From: Solirubrobacteraceae bacterium
GTDB taxonomy: Bacteria; Actinomycetota; Thermoleophilia; Solirubrobacterales; Solirubrobacteraceae
Direction of reading: 5' to 3'
Length of the DNA: 64,000 nucleotides
NCBI GenBank assembly: GCA_023230855.1
Contig: JALNWQ010000014.1
Span: forward strand, 53,167-117,166
Below, in pieces: positions 32,469 through 41,633 of this stretch. Made by a program: the position numbers and the translations under genes. The notes beneath the pieces were generated by a model that saw only the letters and a list, made by a program, of their open reading frames with translations, did not search any database and was not told the DNA's origin. Numbering within the stretch: position 1 is the stretch's first letter; the number at the start of each line of letters is the position of its first letter.

Positions 32469-33239
32469 CTACCGCGGCGTCATCCGGATCGCGCCGTCCA
32501 GGCGGATGACCTCGCCGTTGAGGACGCCGTTGCCGATGATGTGCGCGGCCAGGTCGGCGTACTCCGACGTGCGGCCGAGTCGCGGCGGGAACGGCACCTG
32601 CTTGCCCAACGAGTCCTTGGCCTCCTCGGGCAGCGACGCCAGGAGCGGCGTGTCGAAGAGCCCCGGGGCGATCGTGACGTTGCGGATGCCGTACCGGGCG
32701 AGGTCGCGGGCGACCGGCAGGGTGGTGCCGACGATCGCGCCCTTCGACGCCGAGTAGCCGACCTGGCCGATCTGGCCGTCGAACGCGGCGACCGACGCCG
32801 TGTTGATGAGCACGCCGCGCTCGCCGTCGGCGTCGGGCTCGTGCGCGGCCATCGCCTCGGCGGCGAGGCGCTGGACGTTGAACGTGCCGTAGAGGTTGAC
32901 CTCGATGACGCGCTTGAAGGCGTCGAGCGGGTGCGGGCCCTTCTTGTGGTGGTAGGTCTGCTGGGCGGACCCGATCCCGGCGCACGACACCGCGGCGACC
33001 AGCGGCCCCGCCTCGGCGGCGGCGGCGACGGCGGTGCGGACCTGGTCCTCGTCGGTGACGTCGGTGCGGACGAACTGGGCGCGGGCGCCGAGCTCGGCGG
33101 CGAGCGCCTTGCCGCGGTCCTCCTGGACGTCGGCGATCGTGACGTAGCCGCCGTCGGCGTGGAGGCGACGCACCGTCGCCTCGCCGAGCCCCGACGCGCC
33201 GCCGCTGACCAGTGCGCTGTTGCCTTCGATCTGAGACAT
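32469..33239 (-). CDS. Short-chain dehydrogenase (3-hydroxyacyl-CoA dehydrogenase type)
   Basis: A 256-residue classical SDR. The cofactor motif is GGASGLG and the active site is Y-S-A-S-K (GYSASKGAI). N-terminal MSQIEGNSALVSGG and C-terminal PRLGRTSEYADLAAHIIGN resemble type II 3-hydroxyacyl-CoA dehydrogenases, so fatty-acid or acyl-CoA metabolism is likely. ATG 33239 has TAGGGT 6 bases upstream. Confidence 0.88.
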   Translation of the reverse strand: MSQIEGNSALVSGGASGLGEATVRRLHADGGYVTIADVQEDRGKALAAELGARAQFVRTDVTDEDQVRTAVAAAAEAGPLVAAVSCAGIGSAQQTYHHKKGPHPLDAFKRVIEVNLYGTFNVQRLAAEAMAAHEPDADGERGVLINTASVAAFDGQIGQVGYSASKGAIVGTTLPVARDLARYGIRNVTIAPGLFDTPLLASLPEEAKDSLGKQVPFPPRLGRTSEYADLAAHIIGNGVLNGEVIRLDGAIRMTPR

Positions 33240-33245
33240 GCGCGC

Positions 33246-33251
33246 ACCCTA
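33246..33251 (-). promoter_or_regulatory. -10 element TAGGGT of the SDR gene
   Basis: 6 bases upstream of ATG 33239 on the minus strand. Confidence 0.55.
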
Positions 33252-33258
33252 CCGTGTC

Positions 33259-33270
33259 GGCTGGCCAGCC
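33259..33270. promoter_or_regulatory. Palindrome upstream of the SDR promoter
   Basis: GGCTGGCCAGCC, a perfect 12-base palindrome centred about 26 bases upstream of the predicted start of transcription. Candidate operator for an unlinked regulator, or the terminator of the GH65 operon. Confidence 0.35.
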
Positions 33271-33333
33271 AGCCAGTCCGGATCCGCGGCGACCCGACGA
33301 CCGGGGCGCACGGTCCCCGACGTCGGCCGACGC

Positions 33334-35736
33334 TCAGCGGACGCCGGGGCCGGAGCGCCGTCGGGGCTCGCGCCCCATCGGCTGCTGGGGCGGCACCAGG
33401 TCCTCGGGCACGACGAGCGGACGGACGACCGGCGTCGCCGCCGTGAGCTCCACCGGCTCGCCCTCGTGGTCGAGCTCGACCACGAGCGGCCGCTCGGGAT
33501 CGTCGTCGACGTGGCCGGCCCGGGGGGTGAGCGTGTACGTCACGCCCTCGCGACGGATCTCGACGCCGATCCGGTGGCCGCGCCACCGCAGCGGGAACGC
33601 GATCCGGTCCAGGCCGCCCGGCAGGCGCGGCCGGAACGACAGGCGCCCCCCGTGGTCGCGGAGCCCGCCGAACCCGAACATCACCGCCCCGATCGTCCCG
33701 CCGAGCGACGCGAGGTGGAGCCCGTCGCCGGCGTTGCCCTTGAGATCGTGCAGGTCGGTGAACGCCCCCTCCGCCAGGTAGTCGTACGCCAGGTCGACGT
33801 GCCCGATCTCGGCGGCGACGATCGACTGCACGCACGCCGACAGCGACGAGTCGCGGACGGTCAGCCCCTCGTAGTACTCGAAGTTCCGGCGCTTCTGCTC
33901 GTCGTCGAACGCGTCGCCACGTACGAACAGCGCCATGACGAGGTCCGGCTGCTTGACGACCTGGCGTCGGTAGAGCTGGAGGTAGGGATGGTGGAGCAGC
34001 AACGGGTACTGGTCCGGCGGGGTGCCCTCGAAGTCCCAGCGCTCGTGGGTGAGGAAGTCCTGGTCCTGCGGGTGGATGCCGAGCCGCTCGTCGAACGGCA
34101 CGTGCATCGTCGTCGAGGCGACCCGCCACGCCGCGATCTCGTCCTCGCGCACGCCGAGCGCCTGCGTCACGTCCAGGTGACGCTCGGCGGCGTCGGCGGC
34201 CGCGTCGAGGTTGAGCTGGGCCATGAGGTTCGTGTAGACGTTGTTGTCGACGAGGGCGCTGTACTCGTCCGGGCCGGTCACCCCGTCGATCCGGAAGCGC
34301 CCGTCCGCGCCGTGGTGGCCGAGGCTCGTCCACAGCCGCGCGGTCTCGACGAGCAGCTCGACGCCGTGCTCGCGCTCGAACTCCTCGTCGCCGGTGGCGG
34401 CGACGTAGCGCTGCACGGCGTGGGCGATCGACGCGTTGACGTGGAACGCCGCGGAGCCGGCGGGCCAGTAGCCCGAGCACTCCTCGCCGTGGATCGTCCG
34501 CCACGGGAACGCCGCGCCCTGCAGCCCCATCTCGGTGGCGCGCTCCCGGGCCTGGCCCAGCGTCCGGTGCCTCCACAGGAGCTGGTCGCGCACGAGCGCC
34601 GGCTTCGTGTAGGTCAGCGGGGGCAGGACGAAGCTCTCGGTGTCCCAGAACGCGTGGCCGTCGTACCCCGTGCCGGTGAGGCCCTTCGCCCCGACGGCGC
34701 GGGTCTCCGCGCGTGCGGACGCCTGCAACAGCGAGAACGACGCGAACCGCAGCGCCTGCTGCAGCTCGGTGTCGCCGTCGACCTGGACGTCGGCGGTCCG
34801 CCAGTACTCGTCGAGGTACCGTCGCTGGCCGCGGAGGAGGCCGTCGAACCCCTCGGCCATGGCGTTCTCGAGGCTCGCGTCGACCTGGTCGCGCAGCCAC
34901 TCCATCGACTGTCGTCCGGACCAGTGGTACGCCAGGTACTTCACGACCCGCAACGGCCGGCCGGGACGGAGCAGCACCGACATCGTCACGCGACCCAGGT
35001 CGGGGTCGACCTGGGTCAGGGCCTTCGGCGTGGGGCCGTCGTCGTCGACGTGGATCTCGTGGTCCATCCCGGCGGCGAGCGCGAGCTGCGACCGGCGGGT
35101 GCGGTGCCCCAGGACGACGCGTCGCTCGTGGCGGGTGAAGAGCTCGCTCTCGAGCACCTGGCCGAGCGCCGCGGCCTTGCGCGGGTCGCGGGACTGCGTC
35201 TCCTGCGCCTGGTTGGCGAGGAGGTTCGACTGGAGCGCGATCCGCAACGGCGCCTCGAGCGCCTCGACCTCGTACCGGATGGCGGCGACGCTGCGCTGCG
35301 GGAACGACACGAGGCGCTTGCTCGTCACCCGCACCCGACGGCCGGCCTGGGAGCGCCACACGAGCGATCGCGACAGCGACCCCTCGCGGAAGTCGAGGTA
35401 CCGCTCGTGCTCCTCGAGCCGGCCGCGGTGCACGTCGAGCGGCTCGTCCTCCACGAGCAGGCGCAGGAGCTTGCCGTCGGTGACGTTGATGAGCGACTGC
35501 CCCGCCTCGGCGAACCCGTAGCCGCTCTCCCCGTAGGTCAGCGGGTAGGACTCGAAGAACCCGCTGAGGTACGTGCCGGACGCCGCCCGCGGCTCGCCCT
35601 CGTCGAGGTTGCCGCGCAGGCCCAGGTGGCCGTTGGCCACCGTCAGCACCGCCTCGGCGCGGGCCAGGCCGAGCAGGTCGATGCCGGTCTCGCGGATGCC
35701 CCACGGCTCGATCGTCGACGCGACGCTGCGGGTCAT
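33334..35736 (-). CDS. GH65 disaccharide phosphorylase
   Basis: An 800-residue glycoside hydrolase family 65 enzyme; the family phosphorolyses trehalose, kojibiose, maltose or nigerose to beta-glucose-1-phosphate and glucose. Order: N-terminal beta-sandwich (NGHLGLRGNLDEGEP), (alpha/alpha)6 catalytic barrel with GYDGHAFWDTESFVLP and the catalytic acid in GVTGPDEYS, phosphate-site residues near DLHDLKGNAGDGLHLAS, and a C-terminal beta domain. The last ~40 residues are extra and Pro/Arg-rich. The start overlaps the stop of the HAD gene (ATGA). Pairing with beta-phosphoglucomutase supports a phosphorylase rather than a hydrolase. Which disaccharide is used is unknown. Confidence 0.9.
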   Translation of the reverse strand: MTRSVASTIEPWGIRETGIDLLGLARAEAVLTVANGHLGLRGNLDEGEPRAASGTYLSGFFESYPLTYGESGYGFAEAGQSLINVTDGKLLRLLVEDEPLDVHRGRLEEHERYLDFREGSLSRSLVWRSQAGRRVRVTSKRLVSFPQRSVAAIRYEVEALEAPLRIALQSNLLANQAQETQSRDPRKAAALGQVLESELFTRHERRVVLGHRTRRSQLALAAGMDHEIHVDDDGPTPKALTQVDPDLGRVTMSVLLRPGRPLRVVKYLAYHWSGRQSMEWLRDQVDASLENAMAEGFDGLLRGQRRYLDEYWRTADVQVDGDTELQQALRFASFSLLQASARAETRAVGAKGLTGTGYDGHAFWDTESFVLPPLTYTKPALVRDQLLWRHRTLGQARERATEMGLQGAAFPWRTIHGEECSGYWPAGSAAFHVNASIAHAVQRYVAATGDEEFEREHGVELLVETARLWTSLGHHGADGRFRIDGVTGPDEYSALVDNNVYTNLMAQLNLDAAADAAERHLDVTQALGVREDEIAAWRVASTTMHVPFDERLGIHPQDQDFLTHERWDFEGTPPDQYPLLLHHPYLQLYRRQVVKQPDLVMALFVRGDAFDDEQKRRNFEYYEGLTVRDSSLSACVQSIVAAEIGHVDLAYDYLAEGAFTDLHDLKGNAGDGLHLASLGGTIGAVMFGFGGLRDHGGRLSFRPRLPGGLDRIAFPLRWRGHRIGVEIRREGVTYTLTPRAGHVDDDPERPLVVELDHEGEPVELTAATPVVRPLVVPEDLVPPQQPMGREPRRRSGPGVR

Positions 35737-36530
35737 CGTGGCGCTCCGGCGGTCGGTGGGGCCAGGCGGGACAGGTCGTCGACGACGACGTGCGCCCCGG
35801 CGCGGCGCAACGCGTCCGCCCGGCCCGTGCGGTCGACGCCGACGACGACGCGGAACCCGCCGTCGCGGCCCGCCGCCACCCCGGCGATCGCGTCCTCGAA
35901 GACGACGGCGTCGTCGGGCCCCGCGCCCAGGTCCTCCGCGGCGGCGAGGTAGCCGTCGGGAGCGGGCTTGCCCCGCAGGCCCCGGGGGACGAGCGACCGC
36001 CCGTCGACGACGACGTCGAACCGGTCCCGGATCCCTCCGGCCGCGAGGATCGCCTCGGCGTTGGCGCTCGACGACACGACGGCGGTCCGCGCGCCGGCGG
36101 CCCGTACCGCGTCGACGAACGCGACCGATCCGGGGTAGACGTCGACGACCCCGTCGGCGAGCAGCTCCTGGACGTGCGCGTTCTTGAGGTCGCCGAGGCT
36201 CCGCACGGTCCAGCCGGACGGGTCCTCCGGATCGTGGCGTCCCGGGTCGTCGTCGCCGGGCGGCGGGCCGTCGGGGAGCGTGATCCCCCGCGACGCGAGG
36301 AACGCCCGAATGCCGTCGTAGCGCGGACGGCCGTCGACGTGACGGTGGTAGTCGGCGTCGACGTCGAACGGCGTGAACGCGACGCCGTCGCGGTCGGCGA
36401 GGACCCGGAGCGCGTCGTCGAACATGCGCTTCCACGCTCCGGCGTGGAGCCGTGCGGTGTCGGTGAGCACCCCGTCCATGTCGAAGAGGTAGGCCCGCAG
36501 GCCGGACGGCAGGGCGACGAGGTCGGGCAT
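35733..36530 (-). CDS. Beta-phosphoglucomutase-like HAD phosphatase/mutase
   Basis: A 265-residue HAD-superfamily protein. The nucleophile motif is FDMDGVLTDT, motif II is VVSSSAN, and motif III/IV is KPAPDGYL...VVFEDAIAGVAAG. This is the beta-PGM pattern, converting beta-glucose-1-phosphate to glucose-6-phosphate. A ~25-residue Pro/Asp/Gly-rich insert follows residue 85. Coupled on both sides by ATGA overlaps to the isomerase and the GH65 gene. Confidence 0.9.
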   Translation of the reverse strand: MPDLVALPSGLRAYLFDMDGVLTDTARLHAGAWKRMFDDALRVLADRDGVAFTPFDVDADYHRHVDGRPRYDGIRAFLASRGITLPDGPPPGDDDPGRHDPEDPSGWTVRSLGDLKNAHVQELLADGVVDVYPGSVAFVDAVRAAGARTAVVSSSANAEAILAAGGIRDRFDVVVDGRSLVPRGLRGKPAPDGYLAAAEDLGAGPDDAVVFEDAIAGVAAGRDGGFRVVVGVDRTGRADALRRAGAHVVVDDLSRLAPPTAGAPR

Positions 36531-38149
36531 CAGGCGGCGCCCTGCTCGAGCGTGGTGACGAGCGACTCGAACGCCGACACCCAGTCGGTGCCGAGCGTGA
36601 CGGCGTGCGTGCGCCGCCCACGGTCCCGCAGCGCGCGGGCGTCGCCGTCGGCCTGCGCGGCGAGGAGCGCGCCGAACCCGAACGGCGATCCCGGGATCGG
36701 CCGGTGCGCCCGGGGGTCGTGGCGGAGGAAGAGGAACCGGCCGTGCGCCGGGCCACCCTTGTGGAGCTGCCCGGTGGAGTGGAGGTACCGCGGGCCGAAC
36801 CCGATCGTGATCGCGGCGTCGGTCCGTCGGGCGAGCTCGGCCCGCAGGCGCTCGAGCAGGTCGACGGCGGCGGTGCTGGGCGGCAGGTAGGCCAGGAGCG
36901 CCAGGTACTCCGGGGCGGCCAGGCCGTCGACCGCCGCGAGCACGGCTCCGGGCTCGGCGGCCGGGGGCTCCTCGGGGCGCGGCGCGTCGTCGCCGCCGTC
37001 GAGGGCGGCGCGCGCGGCGTCCTTGGCCGCCTGCACGTCGGGCTGGTCGAAGGGGTTGATCCCCAGCGCCCAGCCGGCGATCGCGGTCGCGACCTCGCAG
37101 ACGACGAACGCCGTGCCGAGCGGACCGTCACCGGGCTCGTCGGACAGGTCGAGCGTCAGCGTCGGCGGTCCGTCCGTCGAAGGGCTCCCGGGGTCGCCGC
37201 CGGTCACGATCCTCAGGATCACGCGGTCGTCGGCCGCGAGGTCGGAGGGCAGCGTGGGGCTGATGACCGGCAGGAGCCCGGCGCCGCCCTTGCCCGTCGA
37301 CTCGGCGAGGAGCTGCTCGATCCACAGGCCGAACCACGACAGCCGGGGGTCGTGGCACTCCACGACGACCTTGTCGCGTCCCGTGCCGGCGAGCGCGGCG
37401 AGCGCCAGGCCGAGCCGCACGCCCGGATCGTCGACGCCGCGCTCACGGACGGACGCCAGGGCGTCGGCGCCACCGCGCGCCATCGCCTCGACGTCGAGGC
37501 CGAACAGCGCCGCCGGGACCGTCCCGAACGGCGACAGGGCGCTGTAGCGGCCACCGACGGTGGGGTCGCCGTGGATGATCGTCCGGAATCCGGCGTCGGT
37601 CGCGATCGCCTCGAGCTCCGACCCGGGGTCGGTGACGGCGACGAACCGTCGGCCGTCGGGTCGGGCGTCGCGGTAGTGCGCCAGCAACGACAGGGTCTCG
37701 ACGGTGCTCCCGGACTTCGTCGCGACGAGGACGAGCGTGCGATCGGGGTCGACGGCGGCGTCGACGCTCGCGACCGCGTCCGGGTCGGACGTGTCGAGCA
37801 ACCGGAGTCGCGGACGGTCGCCGCCCCGCGCGGGGGACGCACGGAGCCAGCGCCACATGACGAGCGGGGCGAGCGACGAGCCGCCCATGCCGAGCAGGAG
37901 CAGGTCGGTGAACCCGTCCGCACGGACCTCGGCCGCGAGCCGGCGGAGGTCGTCGACCGATGCCAGCGCGGCGTCCGGCGCCGCGAGCCAGCCGAGCCGG
38001 TCCGCGACCTCCGGGGTCCCCGGCGGGCCCCACAGCGTCGCGTCGCCGTCCGGCAGGCGCTCCGCGACCCGCTCCTCGGCCGCGCGGGCGACGAGCGCGT
38101 CGAACGGTCCCGGATCCGGGAGGACGGTCGTGAGCGTGGCGCGGGTCAT
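36530..38149 (-). CDS. pgi: Glucose-6-phosphate isomerase
   Basis: A 539-residue isomerase-like protein with two SIS-type domains. GMGGSSLAPLV and ATKSGSTVETLSL are sugar-phosphate-binding loops, and GGRYSALSPFGTVPAALFG is typical of the actinobacterial/transaldolase-linked form. It heads the operon: isomerase, HAD mutase, GH65. Glucose-1-phosphate freed by GH65 would pass through glucose-6-phosphate to fructose-6-phosphate. No transaldolase domain is attached in this protein. ATG 38149 chosen. Confidence 0.87.
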   Translation of the reverse strand: MTRATLTTVLPDPGPFDALVARAAEERVAERLPDGDATLWGPPGTPEVADRLGWLAAPDAALASVDDLRRLAAEVRADGFTDLLLLGMGGSSLAPLVMWRWLRASPARGGDRPRLRLLDTSDPDAVASVDAAVDPDRTLVLVATKSGSTVETLSLLAHYRDARPDGRRFVAVTDPGSELEAIATDAGFRTIIHGDPTVGGRYSALSPFGTVPAALFGLDVEAMARGGADALASVRERGVDDPGVRLGLALAALAGTGRDKVVVECHDPRLSWFGLWIEQLLAESTGKGGAGLLPVISPTLPSDLAADDRVILRIVTGGDPGSPSTDGPPTLTLDLSDEPGDGPLGTAFVVCEVATAIAGWALGINPFDQPDVQAAKDAARAALDGGDDAPRPEEPPAAEPGAVLAAVDGLAAPEYLALLAYLPPSTAAVDLLERLRAELARRTDAAITIGFGPRYLHSTGQLHKGGPAHGRFLFLRHDPRAHRPIPGSPFGFGALLAAQADGDARALRDRGRRTHAVTLGTDWVSAFESLVTTLEQGAA

Positions 38150-38284
38150 CGGATCTCCGGTGTCGGCAGGGGGAGGGGCGGGGGGGTCGTGGTCGGCGGG
38201 CGTCGCGGGCGAGGTTCGCACATCGGGGCTCCGACGCCGAGCTTCCGCACGGTCGCCTGCGGTTTGAGGTTGAATCGGTGCCAC

Positions 38285-39058
38285 GTGATCGCCGTGGCCC
38301 CGCTCCTCGTCCTCGCCCTGCTGGGGTGCTCGGTCGCGCTCGCGCGCCTGCGCGCCCGCGGGGGCGCGCGCGTCGGTCGTTGGCGCGTCGGTCGGCTGGT
38401 GGACCACACCGGTCGCGACGCCCGGTCGGGGACCGTCTACTCGATCCAGACGGCGACGCTCGTCACGTCGACCGCCCAGCTCGAGTCGGTGTGGTCGCCG
38501 ATGCACCTCGAGCGGTTGGCCAGGTCGTACTGGAGCTACATGGAGCGGTTCTCGCTCGGGGTCGTCCGCGTCGCCTACGACGACCGTGGCCGCTACGTCT
38601 GCCTGCTGTCGCGCCGGATCGTGCTGCTGGGGTTCAGCGAGCCGGAGTACGAGTTCGGCTCGACGCACGGCCTCGTGCGGTGGCGCATCACCCGTGGCCT
38701 GCTCGTGTCGCGCCGGGGGAGGGACCGCGGATGGCTCGAGATCGAGGTGCACCGCCGTGACGACATCGGCGTGCGCCGGTCGCGCGACGGTGGCGAGCCG
38801 CAGGCGTTGAGCCAGATCTACGTCGAGATCGAGGTGTCGCAGTTCGCGCCGGCGATGAACTCCGGGATCGCCTACCGCGTCTACAAGAACACCCAGTCGC
38901 GGTACCACGTCCTGCTGGCGTACGGGTTCATCCGCTCGCTGGCGGCGAACCCGCTCGCCGAGTCGGTCGTCGGGCGGTTCGCGCCGCGACTGCCGATGGT
39001 CGACGGCGACGCGGGCCCGGCGCCGGAGCGGGTGCCGAGCGTCCGCGGTCGTCGCTGA
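38285..39058 (+). CDS. Hypothetical membrane-anchored protein
   Basis: About 257 residues from GTG 38285 (other GTG starts follow closely). One N-terminal hydrophobic helix (APLLVLALLGCSVALARL) then a soluble domain of about 220 residues with several aromatic and charged strands. It has no motif I recognise. It is divergent from the pgi operon and convergent with glpX, with 2 bases between stops. TTGAAT upstream may be its -10. Confidence 0.6.
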   Translation: MIAVAPLLVLALLGCSVALARLRARGGARVGRWRVGRLVDHTGRDARSGTVYSIQTATLVTSTAQLESVWSPMHLERLARSYWSYMERFSLGVVRVAYDDRGRYVCLLSRRIVLLGFSEPEYEFGSTHGLVRWRITRGLLVSRRGRDRGWLEIEVHRRDDIGVRRSRDGGEPQALSQIYVEIEVSQFAPAMNSGIAYRVYKNTQSRYHVLLAYGFIRSLAANPLAESVVGRFAPRLPMVDGDAGPAPERVPSVRGRR

Positions 39059-39060
39059 CG

Positions 39061-40062
39061 TCAGGAGATCGCGAACCCGGGACCGGCGCCCGGCATCGCC
39101 GCGAGCTTCTCGGGGCGGTGCTGGGCGTGGACGCGACGGATCGTGTCGGAGCCGGCGCGCATGACGACCGACTCGGTCGTGGCCCCGCCCCGGGCACGGC
39201 GACGGACGCCCTGCAGCAGCTCGCCGTCGGTGACGCCGGTGGCGGAGAAGAGGCACTGGTCGGCGGCGACGAGCACGTCCTGGTCGAGCTGGCGCTCCAG
39301 GTCGTAGCCGCCGTCGATCGCGGCCCGGCGCTCCTCGTCGTTGCGCGGCCAGAGCCGACCGACGAGCGATCCGCCGAGGCACTTCACGGCCGCGGCCGAG
39401 ATCACGCCCTCGGGCGTGCCGCCCACGCCCCAGAGGAAGTCGACCGCGGAGTCGCTCATGACGGCGAGCAACGACCCGGCGACGTCGCCGTCGGAGATGA
39501 GCCGGACCTTGCCGCCGGCGGCGCGGACGGCCTCGATCTGCTCCTCGTGACGGGGGCGGTCGAGCGTGATCATCAGCACCTCGCTGATGTCCTTCTGGCG
39601 ACGCTCGGCGATGAGCCCGGCGGTCTCGACGACCGACCGGTCGAGGTCGAGGAGGTCGGCGATGTCGCGGCCGCCGGCGAGCTTCTCCATGTAGACGCAG
39701 GGGCCGGGGTCGAACATCGACCCGCGCGGGGCGATGGCGATGACCGACAGCGCGTTGGGCTGCCCCTTGGCGGTGAGCGTCGTGCCCTCGAGCGGGTCGA
39801 CGGCGATGTCCAGGCGCGGACCCTCGCCGTTGCCGACGTGCTCGCCGTTGTAGAGCATCGGCGCCTCGTCCTTCTCGCCCTCGCCGATGACGACGATGCC
39901 GTCCATCGCCACGCTGTCGAGCACGTGGCGCATGCCGTCCACGGCGGCCTGGTCGGCGGCGTTCTTGTCGCCGCGTCCCGCGAGCCGGGAGGCGGCCAGC
40001 GCGGCGGCCTCCGTCGTGCGGACGAGCTCCATGGCGAGGGTGCGGTCGGGCGTCGTGGTCAT
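39061..40062 (-). CDS. glpX: Class II fructose-1,6-bisphosphatase
   Basis: A 333-residue GlpX. Metal and substrate motifs are GEGEKDEAPML, VDPLEGTT, GGTPEGVISAAA, and SDGDVAGSL; the length and order are canonical. It hydrolyses fructose-1,6-bisphosphate for gluconeogenesis, the opposite of the phosphofructokinase 9 kb away. A G+C-rich spacer of 158 bases, with no gene, separates it from the RlpA-like gene. Confidence 0.95.
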   Translation of the reverse strand: MTTTPDRTLAMELVRTTEAAALAASRLAGRGDKNAADQAAVDGMRHVLDSVAMDGIVVIGEGEKDEAPMLYNGEHVGNGEGPRLDIAVDPLEGTTLTAKGQPNALSVIAIAPRGSMFDPGPCVYMEKLAGGRDIADLLDLDRSVVETAGLIAERRQKDISEVLMITLDRPRHEEQIEAVRAAGGKVRLISDGDVAGSLLAVMSDSAVDFLWGVGGTPEGVISAAAVKCLGGSLVGRLWPRNDEERRAAIDGGYDLERQLDQDVLVAADQCLFSATGVTDGELLQGVRRRARGGATTESVVMRAGSDTIRRVHAQHRPEKLAAMPGAGPGFAIS

Positions 40063-40220
40063 CGATCTCGAATGCCGGTCGGGGAATGACGGACGCCGCG
40101 ACCGGGCGGTCGCGGCGGTGGTGAGGGGCGCGGCGCCCGGCGGGCCGGGCACCGCCGGACTGTATCCCGGGGCGCTCCCGGGGTGCCGCGTGGGGGCGGG
40201 GGGCGGCGTCGCGGGGACGC

Positions 40221-41060
40221 TCAGCGCGTCGGGCTCGCCGCGCGCCGCAGGTCGGTGCGCGGCAGGTAGCGGACGCGCTGCACGCCGGTGACGCCCAGGT
40301 CGTCGGCCAGGTTCTTCGTCAGGTCGAGCACCGCGCCGTTGGCGAACGGGCCACGGTCGATCACGGGGGCGACGACGGTCCGCCCGCCCCGACGGATCTC
40401 GACCTGGGTCCCGCACGGGAGGCTGCGGTGCGCGACGCCGACGGTCCTGGCGGTCAGCGTCTGCCCGCACGCCGTCCGGCGACCGTAGAACCCGGGGCCG
40501 TACCAGGTGGCCCGGCCGCTGTCGAGGACGACGACCCGGACCGTGCCCGGGTCCCCGTCGTCCACGCTCGGGCTCGCGAGGTGCTCGCCGGTGGCGCGGG
40601 GCGCCGCGCCACCGAGGACGACGCGCAGCTGGTGGTAGCGCTTGGAGCGGGTCTTCCACCGGGCGACGAAGCGTCCGGTCGACCGGACGCGGGCGGACGT
40701 CGCCTTGGTCCAGCGGCCGCTCGGGGTCCGGCGCTCGACGATCACCCGTCGGTCGGCGTGCGCGACGTCGAAGTCGCCGCGGATGATCACCGGCTTGCCG
40801 GCGACGGTGGTGGGGGCGGCCCGCCACCGGCCCGCCCCGGGCAGCTCGGCCGTCGTGGGTCCGTGGGACGTGGGGTCCTCGTCCGTCGTCGCCGGCGCGA
40901 CGGCCTCGTCGGACGCCGTGGCGACGACGGTGGCGGCCGGTGGGTCCGCCAGCGCGTCGACGGAGGCACCGCCGGTCGCGCCGAGCGCGGTGGCCGGGGT
41001 CAGGATGAGCGCGAGCACGCCACTGAGGGCGGCCCGACGCACGAAATCGGGTGCGGTCAC
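40221..41060 (-). CDS. Secreted RlpA-like double-psi beta-barrel protein
   Basis: A 279-residue exported protein from GTG 41060, with an AGGA 4 bases upstream. Signal peptide about residues 8-28. Residues about 180-275 form a double-psi beta-barrel (ATWYGPGFYGRRTACGQTL, LPCGTQVEI, VIDRGPFANGAVLDLT), as in RlpA lytic transglycosylases and resuscitation-type proteins. The catalytic aspartate is in VIDRGPF. The middle (75-160) is a beta-rich domain seen in other secreted proteins of this window. Likely acts on peptidoglycan. Confidence 0.82.
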   Translation of the reverse strand: MTAPDFVRRAALSGVLALILTPATALGATGGASVDALADPPAATVVATASDEAVAPATTDEDPTSHGPTTAELPGAGRWRAAPTTVAGKPVIIRGDFDVAHADRRVIVERRTPSGRWTKATSARVRSTGRFVARWKTRSKRYHQLRVVLGGAAPRATGEHLASPSVDDGDPGTVRVVVLDSGRATWYGPGFYGRRTACGQTLTARTVGVAHRSLPCGTQVEIRRGGRTVVAPVIDRGPFANGAVLDLTKNLADDLGVTGVQRVRYLPRTDLRRAASPTR

Positions 41061-41633
41061 GGGGTCCTGTTGTCTCGCTCTGCGCCTACGGGGTGAGCTG
41101 TCGGGCTCGCGCTGAACGAGTGCGCTACGGACCGAGAACGGTCCGATTCGCCCCAGTGGACGGCCGTGAGGCCGGGCCACAGTGGGTCCCCCGCCCCGTC
41201 GCGATCAGTGCACGACGGGCTCGGCGTCGCGGATTATGGCAGATGCACGACGCCGTGCAACGTCGTCGGCGCCGCCGCCCCGGCGCGCGCGCATCGTCCG
41301 CCGGGGGCGGGGATCGCGCGTGATTCGCGTCGTCCGGGCGTCCGGACGACGTCCGTGCGATGCGTCACACGACGGGGGTCCGGGTGGCTTCTCGGTCCGG
41401 AGCGCGCACCTTTTCGCGTTCGGCGGTGTATGGAAAGAGGACCGCGGTCCACCGACGGTCGTCCCCCTTGGCCGGGGGTCGATCGCGCGGGGGTCCCGTG
41501 GTACGATCCTGGAACGCCGTTGGCAGCCTGGGCCGCTTGCGCCCGCCACAACCCGAGGCCGACGCGTACTCCTCGCTTTCCTATACCTAGCCCGCCGTCC
41601 CCTCGGCGGTGCACCGACGACGCCTCCCCATCT
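41061..41633. other. 573-base gene-free region upstream of rpoD
   Basis: No supported gene. It contains two perfect hairpins: 41128-41145 (7-bp stem, AGAA loop) and 41329-41350 (8-bp stem, 6-base loop). A TACGAT at 41502-41507 and a TATACC at 41582-41587 are candidate -10 elements for rpoD, giving leaders of about 120 or 40 bases. A small RNA or multiple rpoD promoters could be present. Confidence 0.5.
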
